From Kingdonia uniflora (taxonomy: Eukaryota; Streptophyta; Magnoliopsida; Ranunculales; Circaeasteraceae): DNA of 64,000 nucleotides. Shown piece by piece: positions 11,981-22,681 of the stretch (position 1 is its first letter; each line of letters starts with the position of its first letter). The stretch covers positions 4,216,001-4,280,000 of the forward strand of contig JACGCM010000669.1 in NCBI GenBank assembly GCA_014058105.1, read 5' to 3'. The notes beneath the pieces are model-generated. The model searched no databases. It was not told the DNA's origin and was given only the letters and a program-made list of their open reading frames with translations. Made by a program: the position numbers and the translations under genes.

Positions 11981-12205
11981 AAGCAAGAGGGGGAAGTCTA
12001 TAGTACATTTGGGTTTTCATTGTATTTTATTTTTTGGATAACACTACGGAACATTTTTTTTTTGTAAATATTTTGGAACACTTACTCATTTTGTAAGCAA
12101 AAGGGGGAAGTGTATAGTACATTCAGGTTTTCATTTACTTTTTCGGAGGGATAACCACTACTGAAGAGTTTTTTTGCTGTAAATATTTTGTAACATTTAT
12201 TGATG
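11981..12205. repeat. Tandem duplication, 114-bp period
   Basis: AAGCAAGAGGGGGAAG at 11981 recurs as AAGCAAAAGGGGGAAG at 12095. The following TATAGTACATT and GGTTTTCATT blocks and the GTAAATATTTTG tail keep the same order. Confidence 0.75.
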
Positions 12206-12248
12206 GTAGCCAATTTAGTTGGTCTAAAATCCCTGGTGGATGTAGTTG

Positions 12249-12690
12249 TTTGATTGTAATACTTTTGGGAGACTGATTAATGGAAATATACTTGGTTCAG
12301 TATGAAGTATTTATTTAAAATTGTTGGTTGTTTGCATTTTGTGTATGTTCTGACTGTGGTTATATTATCGAACAACTAGGCATCCGGCAGCATTCTAGTT
12401 GAAGATTGTCGGTTAGTTGGTGTAAACAGCAATTTAAAATATTAGGTTAGATAGACGTATTTTAGTGAGTGGTGCATAAAGTTGTTCAATTACAATCCCC
12501 TTTTTTGGGAAACTGATTAATGGGAACCCCTGATTAATATATTTGGTTTGGTCTGAATTGCTTGTTACTCAAGTTATCCACATATGGTTTGGTCTGAACT
12601 CCCATTGCCTATTTTGTATTATCGATCAACTAGGCCTCCAACAACCTTCAATCTGAGAATTGCCGGTTAGTTGACGTAAATAAAAATTTA
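12249..12690. repeat. Diverged tandem duplication, about 240-254-bp period
   Basis: GACTGATTAATGG at about 12271 and 12512, ATCGAACAACTAGGC at 12368 against ATCGATCAACTAGGC at 12622, and the GGTTAGTTG block after each, show two old copies. 12700-13240 has no gene I can support. Confidence 0.6.
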
Positions 12691-13370
12691 TACAGTTTGT
12701 ACAAGACTCGACAACGCCTAGGCATAGAACATGGTCAACTAAATCGATCATTCGACAAATTCTTATCAAAAGTTCAATTCAATATTATTGCAATAGATTC
12801 CAAGTCATAATAATAAAAAATCACAATGCATAAACTGAGATGAGCAGAATTACTTAATGGTCACTTAGTTAATGTGGTTACAATACCATACAACAAGATA
12901 GTCACTTAGTTTTGGACATGGCACTTATGAAATACATTAATATTAAAGCAAAAAAAGAATCAACTCGTTGCCTTCTTATTTCCCTAGATGTTGTTGTTGT
13001 TGTCGTGGTTGTCTTACAATAGTTAAACTTGTTACTCATGAGTCCCCCCTACATGGGGATTGCCATAATTTAGCCTAGAAATGGTTATAGATTAATCAAG
13101 CGGAATGCGGGAGGTTATGCATAGTATTGAAGTTATACTTACTTGTTTCAAGTATCTTCATTTTAAGAAGTGGGCAGGTCCGTTTGCCGTAGTCTCCAAA
13201 TCTCTACATCCTATGCATGTTCTCTTCTTCTTCTTAATAGCTTCCTCTATCCCCCCCCCCCCTTCCATCTCCCTCCATTCTTGTGATCTAATTTGGCTCG
13301 GCCCTTTATTTGAGCCACAAGAGGTTCCAAAATAGAAGTTGCTGACATCATAGATTCCAAAAAAGGACTT

Positions 13371-13602
13371 GCCGTGGCAGGTTCCGATGGATCCAAGACT
13401 GTTACAGACTTATCGTAATGGTCAACGTAAGACTCAATCTCATCTAGCCTCGAAACCGTGAATTCAAACTTTTCCATAAAAGGACTGTCGTGGCAGGTTC
13501 CGATGGATCCAAGACTGTCACAGACTTATCGTAATGGTCAAGGTAAGACTCAATCCCATCTAGCTTCGAAACCATGAATTCAAACTTTTACTTAGTATTT
13601 AA
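13371..13602. repeat. Tandem duplication, 116 bp, in FAR1-like 3' part
   Basis: GTGGCAGGTTCCGATGGATC starts at 13374 and again at 13490, and the copies stay almost identical through TCAAACTTTT. They encode the same C-terminal FAR1 segment on the minus strand. Confidence 0.9.
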
Positions 13603-13650
13603 AGCCCTATCAAATAATAATGATGCACGAAGTGATAAGTGGCTATGGCA

Positions 13651-14142
13651 CAATAGTTATCGTAAGTTCTTTATCGATAAGTGGATCTCATCATACGACC
13701 GAGAGAATTTTTTTGCACCTATCTTCCACCTTGCCATAATGAAAGCCTCTAGGATTTTAAGAATGTCGTATTTCGAGAAAATTTTGAGAAGGTGCCAGTA
13801 TGGAATTCTAACATACTTAAACAACTTGCATCCACAATGACTGGTTAGCTTCTCCAAGTTTATATGCAGCTCGAACGACTTTGGATGACCACTATACAAT
13901 AGTTATCGTAAGTTCTTTATCGATAAGTGGATCTCATCATACGACCGAGAGAATTTTTTTGCACCTATCTTCCACCTTGCCATAATGAAAGCCTCTAGGA
14001 TTTTAAGAATGTCGTATTTCGAGAAAATTTTGAGAAGGTGCCAGTATGGAATTCTAACATACTCAAACAACTTGCATCCACAATGACTGGTTAGCTTCTC
14101 CAAGTTTATATGCAGCTCGAACGACTTTGGATGACCACTATG
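13651..14142. repeat. Tandem duplication, 246 bp, carrying the SWIM finger
   Basis: CAATAGTTATCGTAAG occurs at 13651 and 13897; the two 246-bp units differ at only a few bases. Each encodes the same 80-residue SWIM-containing segment on the minus strand. The duplication is much younger than the decay of the gene. Confidence 0.95.
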
Positions 14143-14719
14143 CAATTTCACAGTAAGTACACGTAGGTTATCTTCTACTGATATTTCTAATGCAACGAAG
14201 CGAACTACTGGTCAAACTGTTCCTCAAGTTTATGGAACATTGTTCTTGTATATATCTTTGTAGCGTCTTTCAGAAGGGCTTGATGAGGAGCTACTTGACG
14301 ATATTTGTGTTTAGACACGAAGTCAACCAACCATTGAAGAAGTTATTAGTTAACTCACTACGCCCTGTAGTGCTCCTGCCTACAAAGAAGGCTAATCTAC
14401 TCCATAATGGTATACATCTCTCTCTAATATTGAAGATCCCTTACATCCAATGGTTATCATCCAACTTATTTTCCTTCATTAGTTCCATCCACTTTGCATC
14501 GAGTCGCAGAATCATAGGTGTCGTGAATTAGCAACTCAATTTCTTGCTTAAACGAAGATGGGACCCGATAAGCATGGCTTATTTTCTCTGGGAATTTGTT
14601 TGTGATGTGCCATAGGCAGAGCCGATGGATGGTATTGGGGAAAACCCGTAAATAAATAAATTTATAACTAAGTAGACACGAACTAAATATTCCATGTATT
14701 ATATTATCGATTACACTTT

Positions 14720-14937
14720 GCTTACGACAATATAGTGTGCACAACACTAACATACCGACGATATATATATTTGGAGACATAGTACGTCGACAAGATATTG
14801 TCGACACCTAATGGTAAGCAATAATATACCATGCACAACACCGCCGATATATATTTTCGGGGGCATAGTACGTCGACAACATATTGTCGACACCCAATGG
14901 TAGACGACAATATGTGATCGACAACACATTGACCCAT
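14720..14937. repeat. Tandem repeat of about 88 bp with GTCGAC palindromes
   Basis: Two full units and two partial units. Each full unit has ACGTCGACAANATATTGTCGACACC, an inverted repeat around the centre, and a GCACAACAC block. It lies inside the stretch that interrupts the FAR1-like core. Confidence 0.8.
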
Positions 14938-15987
14938 TCATGCTTACCTTGGGTACTGCAGCTCCCATTGCTACATCCTGATCAATGATAATTAAAGTAG
15001 GTTATTTGTTATTCATTGCCTTCGACCACGTATGAAATAGTCATACAAATGTTGATTCTTGTTCATTCCTAAGTAGAGCACATCCGTATTGTATCGCTTG
15101 GTAATGGTTGCCGATTCAGGCAAATGGGGCAAAAGGCATCTTATACACATTCGTCTGGTACGTAGTATCAAAGGTCACCACATCCCTGAATACCTCGTAT
15201 GCACAACTTGACCGTCCATCAATCCAAAAGAAATTTAGTGCTCGGTCCTATTCATCCAATTCAATATTGAAATAGAACATTTGATTTTTAATTTTTTTTT
15301 TCCAAAACCACTCCAACGCCGCTTATGGATCACTTCTTGCTAGCCTTTCCTGGTTTACCTTTACCTTGTGGTTACAGCAGTCTCGTTTGCTGAAGGATTT
15401 GTCTAGAAACAAAGTTGGTTCCTTACTGACTGAAATATTGTGAAGCTCAAAGGTCTCTTTAAGGTTTTTTGCTACTTCTGGGAAAAAAACCGGTTCACCT
15501 TCATACGATGATGTTTACGCGGAGATTCAAGTTTATGGTTATGGAAATCCAAAAAACTTGTCACAACGTATTTACGGAGTTTGATATTCTAATTGATGTT
15601 TAGCGTTGCTTTACACCCGCACTTATGCGATGATCGTCTGCTCCCATGTCTTTCGCTAGTCTTCGCATATATCCCTATGTTTTTCTTTGAAAATCCATTA
15701 TTCGAACGACAGAACTTTAATCTAGCTACTTCCTCTGCTCTATTTCTCTTAGTGGAATTGCACCTTTTCATGAAAAATCATTGACCTCTTCCATATTGTT
15801 CATAGCAAACACGTGCATCCTCAACAGTCACGAAATGTTAGCCCTCTTACGGGGGGTCTGTAAACAAAGGATATGTAGAATATTCTACAAAATTGAATGG
15901 AACGCCTCTTGTACGTTCGTCTTCAGCCCTTTCTGTTGACTCTTTACCAATGACTTTTGACCAATTTTCATCAACAGAGTCATCCAT

Positions 15988-17323
15988 TATATGTCGGTCA
16001 CACTGGCACGTTCATAGATAAAACATTCAGAATTGGAAAACATTTAGTTTGAAACAAAGGAAAATAAATTTTAAAGAGTAATAACTCAAAATGGTTACAT
16101 CATGTAGTCAAAATGCTAGATTTCAAAATGCTAGATTATAAAATGCATATTACGCTAACCAAAATAAAAACTCCCCCCTTCTTATACAACCTAAATGTTC
16201 TACCCCCAAGACACCCTAACTTTTACAACATATACTTGCAATCACATTCCTCCTAACTATATTGACCCCTCTACCATTTATATGAAGAGTCATCAGAAGA
16301 ATCATTTTCTCCATTCATATATTATAACTCCTTTTTTTCCTAATCCTCAGTTTTTAGATGGCCAAACTCTAATTCAAACTCAATTTTAGCTTACGTAGCT
16401 TCTTCTGCCCCCACTTGTTCCAGAATCTCATCTCGTTCTTCGTCAGGTGGGGAAACTGGGATGTGGACATCATCCTTTCTCTTAGTGTCATCAATGCAAA
16501 AAAAACCCGTAAGTAATTTATGCACCCATGCGATACATCTAAACCCCATTACCATTCTGAAGGTTCTGAAAGAAGAACATGACTTAACACATCACACAAA
16601 CCCCAAACTAAAATAGAACGCAAAATTATAGCAGACTATAAATGTTGAATGTAGGAAATCAAAAGAGTTGTCCCACGAACAACCGAGCCGTAGAAAAATT
16701 CTGGCTCGGTCCTTCACATATAGCAATTTATCAGAGTACAAGTAAAAATAATAGTGGAAGCCAAAAGATAGATATATACATATCAAAACTAAAATATGAA
16801 CAACGTCTCAAAACTATACAACAACCGAGCCAAAGTATAACTAATCTATAATATACAACAAAAGACCTACGGTAGCAGAAGATCTAAACTCTAATATCAA
16901 CTGAAAGTCACGGTAATCACTTAGCTGCTACTCCACCTCTGAAATGTAAACAATGAAAGTGAGCAAACCACAGCTCACAATAACGCAACGAGACTAAAAG
17001 TTATACTAATACAACTAATACTAACAAGAATGAGTAAATATAAAGTTGTGAAGCATGGTGACAAAATTTAACAGTTTTAATTAGCAAGGAAACAAAATAA
17101 TGACTGTCTTACAAGCACAGATTTATATCATATGATAATAAGTGATATGCTGATGCAGAATTTTGATGCTGGAGAGATATATGAAGATAAATCGATGGAC
17201 TTAATCTTATAATAATTGATTAGTCAACCATTAATGCAAGGACTCGTACATATGAGAGCTCATCTTTGGATGTAAGGGTTCGGATATGCAAAACAGGCTC
17301 GACCGAGGATATCATGGGAGTTT
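15988..17323. other. Non-coding stretch
   Basis: No ORF looks like a protein. Around 16665-16720 and 16820-16835 the sequence has repeated CCGAGCC motifs. The segment at 16920-16990 (CTGCTACTCCACCTCTGAAA, then GAGCAAACCACAGCTCACA) resembles text often seen in plant gypsy LTRs, so part of 16600-19250 may be an old LTR. I find no partner copy in the window. Confidence 0.35.
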
Positions 17324-17615
17324 CAACCTCGCAGTAGAAGTCTGGGCACCAGGAGAGATATCTCATACCATCCTAATTGTGTATGATAGTATCCAAACAT
17401 AACCTCACTCGCAGGAGAAGACTGGGCACCAGGAAATAGTATCCAACCATATCTTTCCTAGCAGGATAAGACTGGGCACCAGGAGAACTATTCCAACCAT
17501 ACCTTCACCTCACAGGATAAGACTGGGCACCAGGAAATAGTATCCAACCATATCTTTCTTCACAGAATAAGACTGGGCACCAGGAGAACTATTCCAACCA
17601 TATCTTTACCTCTAA
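17324..17615. repeat. Minisatellite of about 50 bp, five units
   Basis: The phrase CTGGGCACCAGG occurs with starts at about 17342, 17422, 17472, 17523 and 17573, that is spacings of 80, 50, 51 and 50. The first unit is separated by an extra 30 bp. Every second unit is more alike (TATCCAACCATATC against ATTCCAACCATA), which suggests a 101-bp higher-order unit. Confidence 0.9.
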
Positions 17616-17755
17616 AACTTTGACCCGATCTAAGGATCCTATTGGTTCAAAACAGATCCATCTGAGATCAAAACATTACAGCCGATAACCTGGCATACGC
17701 ACTTAGGATAACTACCAACAAAAGAAAATGGTAATTACTCCTAAAACTGATAAAT

Positions 17756-17990
17756 AGTGACTTAGTCACACTTTTAACCCTATGGCCAACATCTTACTGG
17801 TCGCATGTCAATAACCAGATAGACAGTGACTAACCCATCACTATATCAAACCACCAATGAATAGTGACTAGTTCCTAGTCACAATATTAAAATATCAGAT
17901 AAATAATGACCAATATCCAGTTGACGTTCAGTGACTAAGTTGCCACAACGCCGATACCCGGATGTATAGTGGCTTAACAGTCACAGCATC
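17756..17990. repeat. Cluster of AGTGAC ... GTCAC inverted pairs
   Basis: AGTGAC or a one-base variant occurs at 17756, 17825, 17863, 17905, 17930 and 17968. Most are followed within 6-14 bp by (G)TCAC. Spacing is irregular, so this is not a simple tandem array. 18000-19260 beyond it has no gene. Confidence 0.55.
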
Positions 17991-18000
17991 TACAATAATA

Positions 18001-19261
18001 CTAATCTTAAAGGAATAACCAGTATTCCAGGACCAAGCCACAGGACTACACAACATGCAAAACTACAACACTAATATATAGAGCCATAGCTTTACGAGTG
18101 TTTAAATACTAAATTCAGCTAATAATCGACTCCTAGGATGAGTCAAGAGTAGTTACGCTATCAAGGTTCAAGGATAAAGCCGCGAGAACTAGCGTAACAA
18201 TTTTTAACCCGTCCTTGAAGTCCGATGCATATAACTAAGCAACTAAGCTAACATATCTAATCACCGGTAATAACTAGCTTAACAAGGAGAATAAATATAT
18301 ACTACATCCTAATAGTCATTCTACATTAACATAGGCAATACTAGTAAAGAATTCAGACTCGAAGGGACACTCGCCTGATAAAGGCGAACTCGGGGAACTA
18401 AGCAACCCGTATCCAACACAAAAGAGTCCCGCAATTAAGTTACCGGACCACCCATCCTCCACAACACCGCCCGAATCAGTCCATACATCACCCAAATCAG
18501 TCCATACGTCCGCTGAACCCAAAACCTTAAATTAAATACACTCTGATTTCAAAAACAACCCCAATACATTCTCCAATCACAAACCCTAAGCTATGGCTTT
18601 CACCCAACCACTGAAATCATACAATAGTATACCCAATAATTTGAAATCATATAATAGTATACCCAATAATTTGAAATCAGCACCCTTGTACCAAAATCAG
18701 CAACAAAAATCACGGGGAGGGAGTGGCCGAGTCTGGCAAAAGACGACAACGAGTTAGCGAGCGGGAGAACAATTCTTTCTACGCCGTGGCTCCGCGAAGT
18801 TCGCTAACAATCATGGATGATAATTGACAACTAGGTGTAGTAATTACGGCCTCAATCGTCCAAGAGGGAAAGAATTTAGAAGGAGGGTTTGAGTCGGTTT
18901 CGTTTGAGGGAGAAAAATGATGATTTGATAATTAGGGGTTTGGATATTTATAAGGGAAGTAAAAATACGTATCTCGTGGTATCACCGGCGTCAAAGAATC
19001 ACTTGAAAACCTAACTTGGTCGTCTAAACACGTCCCATATTCGATCATAAGGCATTCATGTTCGAACATAAATAGATAGTTGGAATTTTAACATAACAGA
19101 AGAAATGTTCCAAATTCTGAACAGTTGGTAAAAGGAAGCTATCCAATGGAAATTCCCAAAAATTCGTGAGCTAACCAAAAATTACCTGAATCATATACAC
19201 ATCACCACACTACAGCAAAACATTATCACCAACCCACACAGGGTTTCCCAAGGGGCCAACA
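18001..19261. other. Non-coding stretch
   Basis: No protein-like ORF on either strand. A 25-bp segment (TTTGAAATCATATAATAGTATAC-like) is repeated near 18614-18660. Probably old LTR or intergenic DNA. Confidence 0.4.
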
Positions 19262-19955
19262 CATCCTAATCCGCCCTAACATATATAAGTTATTGTCCCG
19301 GTGGAGATCTGCGTACCATTTTTTAGCAACAGATGGAGAAGATGTTTTCTTATGACAAGATCATGTTAGTATTCTTAACAGATCAAACCCTTTATACATG
19401 TTAAGCTTTCAGTGCTAAGCTTTCAATCTTTAGGGTGGTATTTTTATTTATTTTTTATTTTTTCAGATTTGACGCAACAGAGATAGTTCTTGCATTGGAA
19501 TATTTACACGGATTGAACATAGTTTATAGAGATTTGAAGTCGGTTAATATTATAATTCAAGAGAATGGGCATGCGATGATCGTTGATTTTAATATCTGCG
19601 CCAAACTCTCCCCCAAACTAGTACTAGTTCTACAACCGGCAAACACGGTTACCACCACAGACAGGAAAACCCTAAGACAAAAATATCTCTCGGTCTCCCG
19701 ATAGTGTAAACCGATCCCTATACAACCTGTCTTTAACAATATAATAGAGTCTCTAAAAACAAAGAAATTATAATTGATGTCAATGGTGGGAACGGAGCAT
19801 TACATATCACCAAAAATATTACTACGCAAGGGTCACGAATACTCAGCTGATTGGTAGGGGTTAGGGATTATGTTATATGAAATGTTGTACGGGAAACATT
19901 CGTTTAGTGGGAATACTCCAAAGGAAATGTTTGATCAGATTTTAGTGAAAGAGCC

Positions 19956-20577
19956 TGTTAGGAATACGACTCAAAAACTGTTGAAGTCGTTCGAACGAGT
20001 GGGAAGTCGTTCGAACGAAAATAGCGCTTGGACCAAAATTCTAGGGGATTGTCTAATTCGTTCGAACGACCTCATGACTCGTTCGAACGACTTTGGCTTT
20101 GTTTGTTTGTTTCTAAATTTGTTTTGAAGGGGATTTGTTCCAAAGTGATGGATTATATCGTGATGCGTATTTCGGAGATGACCTAATGGAAAGTCTATAA
20201 ATAGATAGTGTATGTTAAAGGCCTCTGTACTATGAGAAAGAGATAGAGAGAGAAAAAGAAGAAATCTAGGGTTTAGCCCTGGAGAGGTTTCTTGGGTGTT
20301 ATTTCTAGGGTTTCTTGTTGGGATTATCTGTAAGGGTAGATGTGAGGTTTGAGTGATCTCTGTAACCTTTTGTAACCCTTTAAGAAATAATAAATTCGTT
20401 GTGCTTGTCGAGAGGGGGGGGGGGGTTTGATCCTGTTTAGGGTTTCCACCTAATTAAAACTTGTATTGCGTTTTTATTGCCTTTATTCGAATTCTCTTTG
20501 GTTAGGGTTGGTTCTTTGAGTTCTTGCTGATCGTATTGTTCTCCCGCGTACGATTTGCCACCTCGATTTTCCCAACA
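19956..20577 (+). repeat. Copia 5' LTR (622 bp)
   Basis: Contains four exact 12-bp palindromes TCGTTCGAACGA at 19987, 20007, 20058 and 20079, then a TATA box CTATAAATAG at 20195-20204. A G-tract lies near 20416-20427. About 15 substitutions separate its first 260 bp from the 3' LTR. Confidence 0.93.
20195..20204 (+). promoter_or_regulatory. TATA box of copia 5' LTR
   Basis: CTATAAATAG, about 105 bp after the last U3 palindrome. The matching site in the 3' LTR has mutated to TTATTAATAG near 22305. Confidence 0.65.
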
Positions 20578-20578
20578 A

Positions 20579-20592
20579 TTGGCATCAGAGCG
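20579..20592 (+). promoter_or_regulatory. Copia primer binding site (initiator tRNA-Met type)
   Basis: TTGGCATCAGAGCG follows the LTR end by one base. It differs by one base from the usual TGGTATCAGAGC complement of initiator tRNA-Met. Confidence 0.85.
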
Positions 20593-20618
20593 AGGTCTTG
20601 GGCAAGTAGAGTAGTAAG

Positions 20619-21349
20619 ATGGGAAGATCCAAGTATTCTAACGCGATCAGGTTTGATGTGGAGAAGTTCGATGGGAAGATTAATTTTGGATTGTGGAAAA
20701 TACAAGCTAAGATATCTTGATTTAAGGCGGGTTACGCAAGGCACTGAAAGGGAAGCCTATACCTAAAACTCCAGCTGAAGGTATAGCGGCCCAGAAAGCA
20801 GACGAAGATGAAAAAGAGGACTGGGAAGATCTGGATTCAAGGGCTGCGAGCGGGATACGCCTTCGTCTCGCTAAGAATGTTTTGGCAAACGTGGCTGGAG
20901 AGAAGACCGCAAAGGGTCTTTGGGAAAAACTTGAAAGTTTGTATCAAACGAAGAGTCTTTCTAATCGCTTATACCTCAAGGAGCAACTTCATATACTTAA
21001 GATGAATGAGGGTACGAGCGTTGGTGATCACCTAGGTTCTTTGAACGAGATCGTTTCAGAATTGGAATCGATCGGAGTTAAAGTTGAGGATGAAGATAAG
21101 GCGCTTCAACTCATATGGTCCCTTCCGTCTTCCTTCAAGCATTTTCAACCTACATTAATGTATGGGAAGAAAACCTTAAATTTTGAGGAGGTTACAAGTA
21201 CGCTTCTTTCTGAGGAGAGAAGGCTTAAGGGTAGCGAATCCTTTGGGGAAAACTCTGCAATGGTGGTTAGTGGGAAAAGAAGCTTTAATAAGTTCAAAAA
21301 ATGAACTTGTTGGAGCTGTGGTCAATCGGGTCATTATAGATCTGATTGC
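20619..21349 (+). pseudogene. Copia gag with CCHC zinc knuckle
   Basis: Starts at ATG 20619 (MGRSKYSNAIRFDVEKFDGK), a normal copia gag start, then shifts frame near 20718. It continues at 20882-21304 with the core KGLWEKLESLYQTKSLSNRL, LKMNEGTSVGDHLGSLNEIV, and LIWSLPSSFKHF. A single in-frame TGA (21302-21304) lies just before the zinc knuckle CWSCGQSGHYRSDC at 21308-21349, which is complete. Gag is otherwise well preserved, so loss of coding capacity is recent compared with the other elements here. Confidence 0.9.
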
Positions 21350-21439
21350 AAAGCGGGGAAAGGTAATGGAGCAAGTTCAGCATGAGGCTCCGAAAGTGAC
21401 ACTAACAAACTGGCAATGGTTACTAGTAATGATGGTGAC

Positions 21440-21907
21440 GAGGCGCTCCTCGTGGTGGCCGCTGATGGTTCTCGCCACGATTGAAGATGGGTGTTTAATA
21501 GTACGGCTATAACGCATGTATGTGCACACAAGGCATGGTTCAGCAATTATGCAAGGTGTGAGGGTAACAAGTTTGTGTTGATGAGCGATGGCTCTCGAAG
21601 GCCGATTTCGGGAGTGGGTAATATTCGCGTGAGGATGTTCGATGGACGCATCGTAGTTCTTCATGATGTTCAACATGTGTCGAGTATGACTCATAATCTA
21701 ATTTCACTTTCCAAGTTAGATAATGAGGGTTACAATTACTCCGGGCGAGGTGGAGTAATAAAAGTTTATCATAAATCTTCTTTGATCATGAAGGGAGTTC
21801 TAAGCGGGAACTTGTATGCATTGGTTGGTAAATCAATAGGTGGAGATGTGAAGGTTGTGTGTACCAAGGAAGCTATGGAGATTTCTCGAAAGAGGAATTT
21901 AGTTTAA
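21440..21907 (+). pseudogene. Copia protease and pre-integrase fragment
   Basis: WVFNSTAITHVCAHKAWF stands where copia protease has W-x-x-D-S-x-x-x-H: the catalytic Asp is Asn. Then VLHDVQHVSSMTHNLISLSK and the gag-pre-integrase region (YHKSSLIMKGVLSGNLYAL). It ends at a stop at 21905 and the sequence jumps straight to the 3' end of the element. Integrase, RT and RNase H are deleted. Confidence 0.85.
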
Positions 21908-22053
21908 GGTGGAGCAATGGAACGGTCTACAAAGATGATCCAAGAGTGGGTTCCGATTGGTGGGTCTAGGAAAAACCTAGACTCGTGTAATTCTCTTAAT
22001 TGAGAAGCGACAAGGATACACGACGAATGCAGCAGAAGAAACAGTTTTATCAC

Positions 22054-22065
22054 CGAGGTGGAGAT
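22054..22065 (+). promoter_or_regulatory. Copia polypurine tract
   Basis: CGAGGTGGAGAT directly precedes the 3' LTR, typical for plant copia elements. Confidence 0.75.
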
Positions 22066-22681
22066 TGTTAGGAATACGGCTCAAAAACTGTTGAAGTCGT
22101 TCGAACGAGTGGGAAGTCGTTCGAACAAAAATAGCGCTTGGGCCAAAATTCCAGGGGATTGTCTAATTCATTCGAACGACCTCATGACTCGTTCGAATGA
22201 CTTTGGCTTTGTTTGTTTGTTTCTAAATTCGTTTTGAAGGGGATTTGATCCAAAGCGATGGATTATCTCGTGATACGAATTTTGGAGATGACCTAATGGA
22301 AAGTTTATTAATAGAGAGTGTATGTTAAAGGCCTCTATACTATGAGAAAGAGATAGGGAGAGAAAAGGGAGAAATCTAGGGTTTCGCTCTGGAGAAGTTT
22401 CTTAGGTTTTATTTCTGAGGTTTCTTGCTAGGATTATCTGTAAGGGTAGAGGTGAGGTTTGAGTGATCTCTGTAACCTTTTGTAGCCCTTAGTGTGATAA
22501 TAAATTCGTCGTTCTTGTCGGGGGGTTGTTTTGATCCTGTTTAGGGTTTCCACATAATTAAACCTTGTGTTGTGTTTTTATTTCCTCTATTCTAATTTTC
22601 TTTGGTTAGGGTTGGTTCTTCGAGTTCTTGCTGATCGTATTGTGCTTCCGCGTGCGATTTGCCCCCTCGGTTTTCCCAACA
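22066..22681 (+). repeat. Copia 3' LTR (616 bp)
   Basis: Same ends as the 5' LTR. Of the four palindromes only the first (22097) is intact. The others (22117, 22168, 22189) each have one transition, and each falls in a CpG. Confidence 0.93.

Larger units (their letters stand above)
13247..15987 (-). pseudogene. FAR1/FHY3-like transposase-derived gene, decayed
   Basis: FAR1-family proteins derive from MULE transposases and act as DNA-binding regulators. Reading from ATG at 15987: an acidic start (MDDSVDENWSK), remains of the FAR1 zinc-binding domain (15589-15771, KFCRSNN...CGCKATLN), then the transposase core: VVTFDTTYQTNVYKMPFAP (about 15120-15200), IIIDQDVAMGAAVPK (14948-14990) and RLCLWHITNKFPEKI (14590-14640). 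Next is the SWIM zinc finger (CGCKLFEYVRIPYWH; the second Cys position is Tyr), present twice through duplication, and a C-terminal tail rich in Lys/Arg ending in a C-tract at 13249-13262. Stops and frameshifts abound. A stretch of about 300 bp (14645-14945) splits the core between VPKV and FPNTIH. It could be an intron with a lost acceptor or an insertion. Confidence 0.85.
19956..22681 (+). mobile_element. Non-autonomous Ty1/copia element (LTR + gag + partial protease)
   Basis: The LTRs (19956-20577 and 22066-22681) begin TGTTAGG and end CCCAACA. The 5-bp target duplication GAGCC (19951-19955 and 22682-22686) is perfect. The interior is only 1.49 kb and has gag, a zinc knuckle and the start of protease/pre-integrase. 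Integrase, RT and RNase H are absent. This is the layout called TR-GAG in plants. It inserted into the coding sequence of a kinase gene in the same orientation. Confidence 0.93.

Noticed and set aside
14722..14968. Two overlapping minus-strand ORFs with Cys-rich repeats
   Set aside because: Produced by translating the 88-bp tandem repeat; the similar peptides reflect DNA duplication only.
20502..20766. ORFs on both strands across the copia LTR/primer-site junction
   Set aside because: They span the LTR end and primer site; the gag start at 20619 in another frame is the real one.
21334..21694. Minus-strand ORFs of 70 and 105 residues
   Set aside because: Opposite the copia zinc knuckle and protease region, which are recognisable on the plus strand.
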